A stretch of DNA of 64,000 nt from Colocasia esculenta (taxonomy: Eukaryota; Streptophyta; Magnoliopsida; Alismatales; Araceae): assembly GCA_014218235.1 (NCBI GenBank), contig CM024758.1:105127698-105191697 (forward strand). The letters are read 5' to 3'. How positions within the stretch are numbered: position 1 is the stretch's first letter; the number at the start of each line of letters is the position of its first letter. The notes beneath the pieces were generated by a model. The model was not told the DNA's origin and did no database searches. It worked only from the letters and a program-made list of their open reading frames with translations. A program made the translations under genes and the position numbers. Shown here one piece after another: positions 1 to 10,076 of this stretch.

Positions 1-1524
1 AAGCTATTACCTTCCCATGCTGCATTAAAACTGCACCCAAACCTCTCTGGATGCATTTGTATACAAAACAAATCGCCACTGCCTATCGGGATCTCCAATA
101 TTGGGCTGAAGTCAACCTTTTTTAATTCTGCAAAACTGCGCCTGCAATATGAAGACCACACAAAAGGAACTCCTTTCCTTGTTACCCTTGTCATTGGGCT
201 GCTATCTTGGAGAAATCCTGAATAAACCTTCTATAGTAACCTGCAAGACCAAGAAACTCCTGATCTCAGACACTGTCTTTGGCTCCTCCCATTTCATTAC
301 TGCTTCAACCTTGGCCGGGTCCACTGCAACACCTTCACCTGATATTACATTTCTTTCAGCCAAAATTCACATTTACTGAATTTGGCATACAATTGATGAT
401 CTCTCAACGTCTGCAAAGTGATCCGCAAATGCGCCGCATGCTCTTCCTCCGATGCTGAATAAACAAAAATGTCATCAATAAAGACCACTATAAATTGATC
501 CAGATACAGGTGGAATATTCTATTCATCAAATTCATCAAAGCTGCTGTGCATTTTTCAATCCAAATGGCATTACCACGAACTCATAATGCCCATATCTGG
601 TCCTGAAAGCTGTCTTATCAAATCCTCTTCCCTGATCCGCAAATGATGATATCCTGACCTTAATCAATCTTGGAAAATACTTTGGTTGATTGAAGCTGAT
701 CGAACAAATCATCTATCCTGAGAAGTAGATATTTATTCTTGATGGTGACCTTGTTTAACTGCCGATAATCTATACACATCCTCAACTACCATCTTTCTTT
801 TTGACGAATAATACTGGCACTCCCCACGGCGAGTGACTGGCCTAATAAAACCCTTTTCTAATAGCTCCTGCAATTGCCTTTTCAATTCCTTCAATTCAGA
901 TGGCGGCATTTTATAGGGTGCCTTGGAAATTGGCATGCTACCTGGCTGCAACTCGACTGTGAAATCCACCTCTCTGTGTGGAGCTAATCTTGGCAAATCT
1001 TCTGGAAATACATCTATGAACTCCCTAACCACTGGCACTGAATCCATAGACTTACCCGACTCAACTAAACTAACCGAGGCAAGGTACGCTACACACCCAG
1101 CATTAATCAACCTGCTAGCTCTAAGTGCAGAAATAATAAACTGCTCCTCCGGATCTGCAAACCTGACCTTTTTCTTTCTACAATCTACCAGTGCCCCATA
1201 GGCTTCTAGCCAATCCATTCCCAATATCACATCATAATCTTTCAATGTCAAAGCATATAACCTTGCTGGCATCTGATTTCCATGAATCATTATCGGGACC
1301 TCCTCCAGAAAACATGAAGTGAGCAAGTAACCTCCTGAAGGAATTTCTACAACTAACTCACACTGCCTTTCTTCTAGGGGATGTACCATGCTATCCAGAA
1401 AATCTTCGAAAATAAATAAATGGGAAGCACCCGGATCAATTAACACTCTAGCAGAAAAGTCAAAGAGCGGTAATATACCTTCAATAAGATTGGATGCCTC
1501 CGCCTGAGCTCTAGTAACAACCAT
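1..1524 (-). pseudogene. Element A pol remnant: protease, RT, start of RNase H
   Basis: The frame open at 1524 carries an aspartic protease motif LIDPGASH near 1430-1450, the linker VVREFIDVFPEDLP and the RT entry ELLEKGFIRP. Coding then shifts frame. The RT catalytic box FIDDIFVYS lies in the fragment at 345-539, and an RNase H start similar to Y-T-D-A-S lies at 49-63. Two catalytic positions are changed: protease D-S/T-G reads D-P-G, and the first RNase H Asp reads Asn (codon at 55-57). With several frameshifts as well, the product would be inactive. The family normally makes one polyprotein that replicates the element in cytoplasmic particles. Confidence 0.85.
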
Positions 1525-1581
1525 TACTCGACCTCGACCTCCTCTCTGGTACGGTGCACCTCTGCCTCACTTTGCTGGCTG

Positions 1582-2361
1582 CTACTGTTGCTGGGTCCCT
1601 CTGCCATAACTATATTCTTGTGGAAGCGGACAATTTCTTGCCAAATGCCCTGGCTGCCCACAATTATAACACCTGAAAGTTGGATATGTCGCGGGCTGCC
1701 CTGCGTACTCTGCTGTGACTCTTCTGGAGCCGATATCGGTGGCCTGTACCCACGACCCTACTGAAAACCTCCCTGCTGGAAACCCTGCTGTCTGCCTCCA
1801 CCTCGACCTCCTCCTCCTCGGAAGAACTTCTTTATCTACTTGCCCCACCTTGCTAAACCTGAAGATGAAGAAGCTCCAGAAGGTGCCTTTCCCTTGCTAA
1901 TTCTTGCTGACTGCTGCGGTAGCCGAAAGCTACCCAAACTACCTGACTGTTCCTGCCTGGCCCGAACAGTCCTCTCCAGTATTGCCGCTCGCTGAGCTGC
2001 CTCCTCCACTGTTCTACACATAAGGGGAATCACCGCATCCTGCAACTCTGCCCTCAGACCCCTAATAAAATACTCCACCATCATGGTATTATCAGTCACC
2101 ACGTGTAGAGCATACCTACTCAATGCCATGAACCTCATCTGATATTCCAACACCGATAAATTCCCCTATTGCAAGGTTCTGAACTGCTCCCTCTTCATCT
2201 GCTGAATCTGAAGCGAGAAGAAAGTATCATTGAAAACTATCAAAAATTCCTGCCAGGTAATAGTATTCTCTGCCCTGCCTGCAAAGACCGTCTGCATCTT
2301 CAGCCTCCACCATTCTTGCGCAAACCCTCATAATGATAAGTGGCTAAAATCACTCTGTCTG
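1582..2361 (-). pseudogene. Element A gag remnant with CCHC zinc knuckle
   Basis: Minus-strand gag in at least two frames (1836-2153 and 1582-1848). The upstream part has the retrotransposon capsid signature (Y-x-x-R-F-x-x-L-S-R-Y-A, then R-G-L-R-x-x-L). The downstream part has one perfect CX2CX4HX4C knuckle, CYNCGQPGHLARNC, at 1630-1671. A frameshift separates capsid and knuckle near 1840. The N-terminal half is missing because element B inserted at 2361/2362. Confidence 0.8.
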
Positions 2362-5300
2362 TGTAGCAACCTGGATTTTTCAAAAAAATAAAATAAAAAA
2401 ATAAAAGTAATTAGAAAATCAAAGAAAAGAGAATTAAATAAAAGCCATCAAATGAAAATAAGTAATGAGCTTTATTAAATGGACCCATTAGAAATTAGTG
2501 GGCTAAAATAGGAATATTTAAAAGGGAATAATAGAGAAGTACCAAAATTCGTAATTAAAATATTACTAAAATAGAAAAGATGTATTTAATGCATTAAAAA
2601 TAGAAGTTTGAGTTGGATTGGGATTCCTAAACCTACCCTAATGGGTTGGCCACGAAATCCTCTCTCTCCCAACTCAAATAGAAGATCTCTTGCTTAAAAG
2701 GGTAGAGGAAAATAGGAAATTGGAATTTAATAGGAGTTAGATTTAAACTAGAAAATGGAATAGGGAGAAGGTTAAATACTTCTCTCAAACCCTCATGGCC
2801 GGCCCTAGCTCGTGCCAAGAGGTTCCTGGACCAGGAGGAGAGGCCAAGAGGAGGAGAATTCGTGGAGAGGAAGGATCTCTCAAGTTCTTCCCCGAGTTCT
2901 TCAAGTCTTAACCCTAGGAGAGGAAAACGATCAAAGGTAGGCATTCTCACAAGCATAAACCATGAAACTTTTTCTGTAGGATGTCTCATCCATCAGGAAC
3001 AAAAGCCCTTTGGTTTCATAATTTTCCATCAAGCATATCTGTCGTTCTTGATTTTCATGTTCTGCAACTGATATGACCCGAACCCTCTTCTTAACTCTTG
3101 ATCTCCTTGTATACTCAACCCATGACACGAGATTTTTACTGTAGGGACTGATGCATGATAGGCATCTTTTGCCCCTAAAAGCCCTAAATTTGATTCATCC
3201 TATCTTGCGAATTTAATCGTTGACCTCAACTATGTACTGTTTCATGTTCATCATGAATACCCGTGTTTAAAACATGTCCAAACCCTAATTGTTTTCCAAT
3301 TCCTATTTATTGTAAGTACTCATGCATGTCTAGGTCGTTTTGCAACTGGTTTCACGATTTTTCGTTGACTATACAATTAGTCATGATTTTTTGAACCATC
3401 CTGTGTCAAATAGGGTAAGTTCTGGCCCGCAATCCAATGTATGCCCTTTCCCTGTCGGACCTGGGCGCAGACCCGGTGAACGCGACGGCCCAATAGGCCA
3501 CGTTCACAAGGGTCGTTGCGACAGCACCCTCTGTCGTGATCTGATCGCGACAGGGCCTGTCGTCGCGATCTGCTGCCCGACCAGACTATGCTTGTCGCGA
3601 CCCGTACAAGCACCCATCGCGATCTCAGTTGACACCGTTACGACCCTCACCAGGGTACGTCACGATCTGGGTTCTTTTGCATGAAACCCCCTATCTCAGC
3701 AATGCTTGATTATCTACAATGTTTGTACTCTTGTTTAACAGTCATACACAGAAAATAACACCTGTTATAAATTGAATATTATGCATGATTAAAATACATG
3801 CACATGATCTTTTCTATCTAAAATTTCATGACACTTACACACACTTTGAACCATCCAATTATTGCATAATTTGACATGAAACTATTTCATAATACATCTG
3901 GTAATTTATGTAATTGAATTACCCTATACTTGTCTATCGTTTCTCGCGATGTTTTGGGAATACCGATATCGACGCTTCACTGTTCTAGAACTCCTCTAGA
4001 ACGTCGAGCACTTGTTTCTATATACACTCTCTTGACTTGGACGAACTCTCCGTCGGATACTCCTTCTGCCGGACTAGTAAGTCTTTGTTCAAGGCCTCCG
4101 TAAGTCTCCTCTGTCCATGGATTCCCACATGGTCGACGAGCCGGTTGTACCCTAACGCTGTTACACCCATTAGGGATAAATATGGTACAAATGGATATTA
4201 GAAGTTCACTCTCGTCTTGAATCACGCCGGACCTCTGGACCTGTGCTTAACATGGCCAGTAGTAAGGTCGTGAGTTCCGCCTGACTGCCAACACCATGTG
4301 TGCGTGTTGTGCAATGGTTACTATCGCTCGTTACTCGACGTTTCATGTGCAAGGTCCACTAACTCTCATCTATACTCTACTCGCTCATCTATTCACGCTC
4401 ACTCTACTATCTCGTCTATTCATCTAGTGCTCTCATCTATTTCTTGGTACTCTATATTGGCCATTGACTGATTGTCTAAAGATAAACAATATAACTAATG
4501 CCTGGCAATATATAAAGGGCCCCGATCTGGTCCTGGGGTGTGCGCCCGAAAGTGCTAGTGCCCATGGAGTTAAATGATCAGAGTGTTTGGCATTACACTC
4601 AAGTGCTATCTATCGTGACTATCTAAATGACAATCAAACGTGCTATGTTCTCTCGTTGTCCATTGACAACAAAGTGCTATCTATCATGACTATCTAAGTG
4701 ACAATCAAAAGTGCTATGTTCTCTCGTTGTCCATTGACAACAAAGTGCTATGCTATACTCGTTGTGCTATGCTATACTCGTTGTGCTATCTGTACTATGG
4801 CCATCTTGCTATACTTGACATTGTGCTATCTTGCTATTAATGTGCTATTCCCGACAATTGTGCTATTCTTGGAAAGTCTATATTTGGAAAGTCTTGCTAT
4901 TTCATTCACATGCTGTCCTGCTATATTTTTACTTGACACTCTTTTCCGTTCTGTCATTAGTTACTCTGCCTTTAATGCATTAATTACTTAAAGCTTGCTT
5001 GAGCATGAGATTTAAGTCCTACTGGGCGATGTTCGCTCACTCTGCGTTATTTGTCATTGTGTTCTCAAGTGAGACCGAGGATGAACCATACACTCAAGAG
5101 GACGGAAACGACCTACAGTGATGTCATGAGTACCCTAGCGTCCTATTATTATGTTTAGCGTTGTAGTAGTTAGGTTTGAAGTTCAGTCTTTTGCTTTCTT
5201 CCAATGTAATCGGGCCCATAGATTGGCTCTGATATTAGTGGTTGTAACTAGACATCAGAAAGTTATTAATGAAATGAATTCACTTTAGTATTATTCACTG

Positions 5301-5384
5301 TGCAATGGTTTGATGTCTAGTACTCGCTCTATACCCTTTCTTGCAACTGCCTCGCGTTTCGATATTCCGCGTCAGGGCGTGACA
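2362..5384 (+). repeat. Element B 5' LTR
   Basis: This 3,023-bp LTR starts TG and ends CA, and pairs with 23627-26655 over its full length. Inside are a CpG-rich block with palindromes of the CGCGAC type (about 3470-3665), a TATA-like box at 4509, and a GTGCTAT-rich block (about 4600-4930) that contains a tandem duplication of roughly 75 bp. No gene is present; the short open frames are not conserved with any recognisable protein. Confidence 0.93.
4509..4516 (+). promoter_or_regulatory. Candidate TATA box of element B 5' LTR
   Basis: TATATAAA sits in the LTR, followed by GGGCCCC, and is identical in the right LTR at 25777. Its position about 870 bp before the LTR end would place U3 upstream and R-U5 downstream. 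This is inferred from sequence only. Confidence 0.5.
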
Positions 5385-5390
5385 GTTTTG

Positions 5391-5403
5391 TGGTATCAGA
5401 GCC
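5391..5403 (+). other. Element B primer binding site (initiator Met tRNA)
   Basis: TGGTATCAGAGCC begins six bases after the LTR end. It is complementary to the 3' end of plant initiator-Met tRNA including CCA. It marks the start of minus-strand cDNA synthesis. Confidence 0.9.
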
Positions 5404-5585
5404 TAGGTTATTCTTAGTACAGGATGATCTAGGTTAACCTCCCTCGACTAGAGTCAATTATCCTACCCATGTGAGCTGTGGTTAGAGCCAAGGGTAACTA
5501 GTTAAAATAAACTCACACACGCACAATATAAATTCCACATCGATATCATGATAATAAGTTATTTTGTAGGAACTAAGCAATCAAG

Positions 5586-6540
5586 ATGACGGCCGAACGT
5601 GCTCAAATGAGGGGAATGCAACAAACCATCCAGAACTGACACGCGCCATTGTGCAAGCCACTCAAGGAGGTGGCAATCGTGGTGCAGGCGACCGGCATTG
5701 CAACTTTAGAAGTCTGAACCCACCTAGGTTCAGCGGATCCACATATCCGGATGAATCTGAGCACTGGCTCCAAGAGACGGAAAGAATTTTCGTGTCATGC
5801 AATGTGCAGCGGGGGACAGGCTGCTACTTGCCACGTTCCAACTGGAGAAGGATGCCACGCCTGGTGGGAGTCAGTGGAAGCTACTAGAGAGAATGGGCCA
5901 TTCACCTGGAACGAGTTTAAAGAAGCATTCAACTCCAAATACTTCCGAGCGTGTTCAAGAAAGGAATGCTGCAGAATTTGCTGCTCTTAAACAACGGAGC
6001 TTGACTGTGGCCGAGTATGAAGCCCAGTTCTCTAGATTGGCACGCTATGTTGTACATCTGGTTAACACTGAAAGGATAAAGGCTAAGCGCTTTCTAAACG
6101 GCCTTAAGTCCTACTACATCACTCAACTCGTACCTTTCGACATCCCGATCTATGCAGAGATGGTGAAGAGGGCTCAGCTGCTAGAAGATGCTACGGACAT
6201 CACCGACGTATCAAAGGAAAGTTCGTCAAGAAGGAAGTGACCTCGGGTCAGTCATCTGCTAAGCCTACCAACGGCAAGAAGCGTCCCTTCAACATCACGG
6301 AGGGATCTAGCCAAGAAAGGAAACCCAAGGTTTCGTACCCAACACTCCAACAAAGAGCCACTGCAAACACTGCGACAAGCCTGGTCACACAACTGATGAA
6401 TGCTGGAGGAAAGCTGGCGCATGTCTGCGCTGCGGAAGTTGCGAGCACCGTATCCCTGAGTGCCCACTACTGAAAGAGAATGAAAGGCACCCTAATGCGC
6501 CTAAGAAACAGGGCCGACTGCAAGCCCTACATGATGAGGA
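5586..6540 (+). pseudogene. Element B gag, frameshifted
   Basis: The ATG at 5586 begins MTAERAQMRGMQQTIQ, but a base missing from CCAGAACTG closes the frame; the copy at 26857 has CCAAGAACTG and stays open there. The capsid domain follows in several frames: NPPRFSGSTYPDESEHWL, then FAALKQRSLTVAEYEAQFSR with YYITQLVPFD. Two zinc knuckles lie in a third frame at 6362-6463: CKHCDKPGHTTDEC and CLRCGSCEHRIPEC. At least three frameshifts make it a pseudogene. Gag normally forms the particle shell and binds RNA through the knuckles. Confidence 0.85.
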
Positions 6541-6594
6541 ACCTGCTATGGAGGGTGGCGTGGTAGAAGGTACCCTTCAAGTTTTCTCATTATC

Positions 6595-7823
6595 AGCATT
6601 CATTTATTTGATACTGGAGCCACTCATTCATTTATATCTCAAAACTTTGCTGATACTGTGAATGCTAAACCTATATCCATGGGTTGTGAGTTCTCTGTCA
6701 CAACGCCACTAGGGGAAAAGGAGAAATTGAACAAATACTTTCCCTCTGCCGATGTAATGATCGGAGACCATAACCTAAAAGCCGACCTGGTGTGTATGTC
6801 CATGGAAGGCTATGATGTAATTTTGGGAGCCGACTGGTTGTCCGCATATGGGGCAAGTGTCAACTGTAAGAAAGGGAAGGTTACCTTTAGTGACTTCCCT
6901 AAACTGACATTCTCCGGGATTAGACATAAGAGACGAATGTCTCTAGTCTCCGCCATAAAAGCCCACAACATGATGAGGAAAGGTTGTATTGCTTTCCTAG
7001 CAGCCGTAGTAGTGGAAAAGAAGGGTTCCAAGATAGAAGACATACATATAGTACATGACTACCCAGATGTATTCCCCGAAGACCTGCCAGGGATTCCCCC
7101 TGAACGAGATGTCAACTTCGCCATTGAGTTGATTCCTGGAGCCGCACCGGTATCGCGTCAACCGTACCGGATGTCACCTGCCGAGCTGAAGGAATTGAAG
7201 GCGCAACTAATGGAGCTACTAGAAAAGGGGTTCATCAGACCAAGTACTTCCCCATGGGGAGCACCTGTGCTATTCATAAAGAAGAAAGATGGATCGATGA
7301 GGCTGTGCATGACTATCGACAACTCAATCAGCTTACCATCAATAACAAATACCCATTGCCTAGGGTCGATGAACTATTCGACCAAATTTCTGGAGCGCAA
7401 TATTCTCCAAGATCGATCTTCGATCTGGCTATCACCAAATGAGGATCAAGGATGACGATATTTTCAAACGGCTTTCAGGAACAGGTATGGACATTATGAA
7501 TTCGTCATTATGCCTTTTGGTCTAACCAATGCTCCTGCAGCCTTTATGCAACTCATGAACAACATATATCGGCCATACTCGACAAGTTCGTGGTCGTCTT
7601 TATCGACGACATCCTCATATACTTCAAGACCAAGGAAGAGCATGAAGAACACCTAAAGATAGCACTACAAGTTTTGCGAGACAACAAGCTGTACGCAAAG
7701 CTTAGCAAGTGTGAATTCTGGCTCGAAGAAGTATCCTTCTTGGGCCATGTCATCTCAAAGGACGACATCTCTGTTGATCCCTCCAAAGTCGAAGCTGTAC
7801 TCAACTGGGAGAGACCAACCAAC
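6595..7823 (+). pseudogene. Element B pol, part 1: protease and reverse transcriptase
   Basis: The protease active site is FDTGATHSF (Asp codon at 6610). The frame then runs through the RT entry (ELLEKGFIRPSTSPWGAPV) to about 7300, where it shifts; YRQLNQLTINNKYPLPRVDE continues in another frame. The catalytic box FIDDILIY is at 7599-7622, followed by KLYAKLSKCEFWL and FLGHVIS. The last codons before element C read ERPTN, and the protein resumes at 21465 with ITEIRSFLGLAGYYRRF. At least two frameshifts disable it. Protease and RT motifs are otherwise intact, so decay was mostly by indels. Confidence 0.88.
7819..7823. repeat. Target site duplication of element C, left copy
   Basis: CCAAC directly before the TG of the copia LTR. 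The same five bases follow the right LTR at 21460-21464, and the RT frame of B continues across when one copy is removed. Confidence 0.95.
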
Positions 7824-8095
7824 TGATGATCAGTCTGTCCCCATGTAATTTTAATTAATTATATATATATTTTGATGATTAACAAAACCAAACAAGAGTT
7901 TATCAATTATATCTAATGAATATTCATAAGTCTTAAGTACAGGAAAAATACAAGGTCAATCAAGCCAATAAAGGTATGCATTACTTCTCTGAAGCTTTAA
8001 TCTCTTCAACATGATATTTCTCTAAGTCCATATCGATTTCTGTTGAAATTCATAACGATTTCCTTATAAGACCGAAAAGTCATGTTGTTTCAATC

Positions 8096-8850
8096 AAGTC
8101 GATGTCGTAACGATTTCATAAGTTACCGCAACGATTTCTTCAGAAAGCGCAACGACTTGCCTGTCATAACGACTCTATAAGTTATCGCAACGATTTCTTA
8201 GAAAGCGCAACGACTTGCCTGTCATAACGACTCTATAAGTTATCGCAACGATTTCTTTAGAAAGCGCAACGACTTGTCTTCATAACGACTCTATAAGTTA
8301 TCACAACGATTTCTTTAGAAAGCGCAACGACTTGCCTGTCATAACGACTCTATAAGTTATCGCAACGGTTTCTTTAGAAGCGCAACGACTTGCCTGTCAT
8401 AACGACTCTATAAGTTATCGCAACGATTTCTTTAGAAAGCGCAACGACTTGCCGTCATAACGATTCTATAAGTTATCATAACGATTTCTTTAGAACTCGC
8501 AACGACTTGCTTGTTGTAACGATTTCATAAGTTACCATAACGATTTCTTTAGAACTCGCAATGACTTGCTCGCTCACAACGATTTTGTTTTGCGCAACGA
8601 TTTCTTAGAGCTCATAACAATTGATAAATGTTCATAACGATTTGATAAGTGTTCATAACGATTTCTTCAGTGAACACAACGACTTGCTTTGTATAACGAT
8701 TTGATAAGTGTTCATAACGATTTCTTCAGTGAACACAACGACTTGCTTTGTATAACGATTTGATAAGTGTTTCACAACGATTTCTTCATAAACCACAACG
8801 ATTTGTTATGTCTCATAACGACTTGGTCAACCTGACTTATTCATAACGAT
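8096..8850 (+). repeat. AACGATTT tandem array in element C 5' LTR
   Basis: Successive units begin CATAACGACTCTATAAG at 8165, 8223, 8281, 8340, 8398 and 8456, a period of 58-59 bp. More degenerate units follow to about 8850, built on AACGATTT and AACGACTTG. The right LTR has the same array at an exact 59-bp period. It lies upstream of the TATA-like box, in U3. Confidence 0.9.
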
Positions 8851-9316
8851 TTCATAAGTCATATAGCCATCGATTTCATATCTTATATTGACTTGATATC
8901 TTATTCTCCTTAAAAGCATTGACTAGTCAAAGTCCACGAGATATCTCTCTGCACTCTTGCATTTATGAGATCTGAACGTATCTCTGCATGCATGCAGACG
9001 ATATCATCCATTATAGTGCATCTTCTGTCAATATCTTTTAGAAAGAAACTATTTGGCATTGCTATTCTGGTGAACATTCTTATCAACGTTTACTGACAAC
9101 AAAGACAGCCTAGCTGTCTACTGTTCTAGCATTTAATTTGCAGGGTCCTGAAGACGTTTCTGTCATACAACGTTGGACCTATGACGGCAGAAGACATTAT
9201 CTCTTTGCGTGCTCAAATGGATAAAAGATAGTTGAAGCTTCCAAATGTCAAACAGTCTAACGTCTATCAATCCAAGAGACAACGGTTACTTCAACGGCAG
9301 TATTTCAAATTGAAGA

Positions 9317-9324
9317 TATAAATA
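9317..9324 (+). promoter_or_regulatory. Candidate TATA box of element C 5' LTR
   Basis: TATAAATA follows GAAGA. It is conserved at 20761 in the right LTR and, as TATAAAC, at 33796 in the second copia copy. It is the best promoter candidate in the LTR. Confidence 0.5.
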
Positions 9325-9615
9325 CAAGTCAGAAGGATAGAAGAAAAATAGATACACAGACAGTCAGATACAACAATAACGATGTTACAAGCATTCAAAT
9401 TCTTCTGAAGAAAGTCTAGAGCCAAGAATCTCATTCCTCATCACCTTTAGCTCTTTGCTCTCTGTGCTGTAATAGATTTTCTAAGAGAGCCCGTGTAGTT
9501 CTGAGAGTGTGCTTGTTTAGATTCTTGCTCTCAGTGCTAGTTGCTTCAGATCTTGGCTTGTTAAAAGCTTGATCTAGGGGCTTGAATTTCATTCAATTCT
9601 CTTTGAGTTGTTGTT

Positions 9616-9745
9616 CCCTTCGGTGTGAAGGAAGACCTGGTGGTATCCAGGGTGTTGTTCCCTTCGGTTGTGAAGGAAGACCTGGTGAGGTATCCAGGGG
9701 TTGTTGTTCCCTTCGGGTGTGAAGGAAGACCAGCTGAGCTGGGTG
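9616..9745 (+). repeat. Three tandem double hairpins in U5 of element C 5' LTR
   Basis: Three units begin near 9616, 9660 and 9709. Each has a first stem CCTTC...GAAGG and a second stem. The second stem is CCTGG...CCAGG in units 1 and 2 and CCAGC...GCTGG in unit 3, so both arms changed together. The array recurs in the right LTR and in the second copia copy. Its place downstream of the TATA-like box means it would be present in the element RNA. Confidence 0.8.
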
Positions 9746-10015
9746 TTGTTGCGTCCTTAGGGGGACTGTACCCTAGTTAGTGAAATCCTGAGTTGTTGCT
9801 CAGGGACTGGACGTAGGACTCCTAAGGAGAGGAGGTCCGAACCAGGATAATTCTTGTGTTGTGTGATTGTCTTCTTTGTGTGTTTGATATTTAAACTAAC
9901 AGTCACTAACCTCCTTCGAAGAACGTTTGTGTGAATATTTTTGTTACAGGTATCTTGTAGATTATTTTAAAAGACCCATTCACCCCCCCTCTGGGCTCGT
10001 CAACTGGGCAACAAG

Positions 10016-10027
10016 TGGTATCAGAGC
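10016..10027 (+). other. Element C primer binding site (Met tRNA)
   Basis: TGGTATCAGAGC, two bases after the LTR end, complementary to the 3' end of initiator-Met tRNA. Confidence 0.9.
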
Positions 10028-10076
10028 GAGTCTCTTCGACAAAGAAAGGATCCAACGATCTGAAGAGTAAAGATCC

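Larger units (their letters stand above)
1..2361 (-). mobile_element. Element A: truncated Ty3/gypsy internal region
   Basis: Read on the minus strand from 2361 down, this holds the C-terminal part of gag, a zinc knuckle, protease, reverse transcriptase and the first residues of RNase H, in the gag-PR-RT-RH order of Ty3/gypsy. It leaves the window at base 1. On the right it is cut exactly where the LTR of element B begins (2362), so B inserted into A's gag. Neither LTR of A is in the window. The five bases before B are GTCTG. Lineage is most like plant chromoviruses (motif ELKELKRQLQELLEKGFIRP), but no integrase is visible to confirm it. Confidence 0.85.
7824..10013 (+). repeat. Element C 5' LTR
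   Basis: A 2,190-bp LTR matching 19268-21459 along its length. It holds a 58-59 bp tandem array (about 8096-8850), a TATA-like box (9317) and three tandem hairpins near its 3' end (9616-9745). Confidence 0.95.

Noticed and set aside
4698..4991. A 97-codon hydrophobic, Cys-rich frame repeated at 25967-26260
   Set aside because: Produced by the GTGCTAT-rich repeats of the B LTR; present twice only because the LTR is.
8096..8850. Regular repeats that might look like a CRISPR array
   Set aside because: Units are directly tandem with no unique spacers, lie inside a plant LTR and degrade gradually at the edge.
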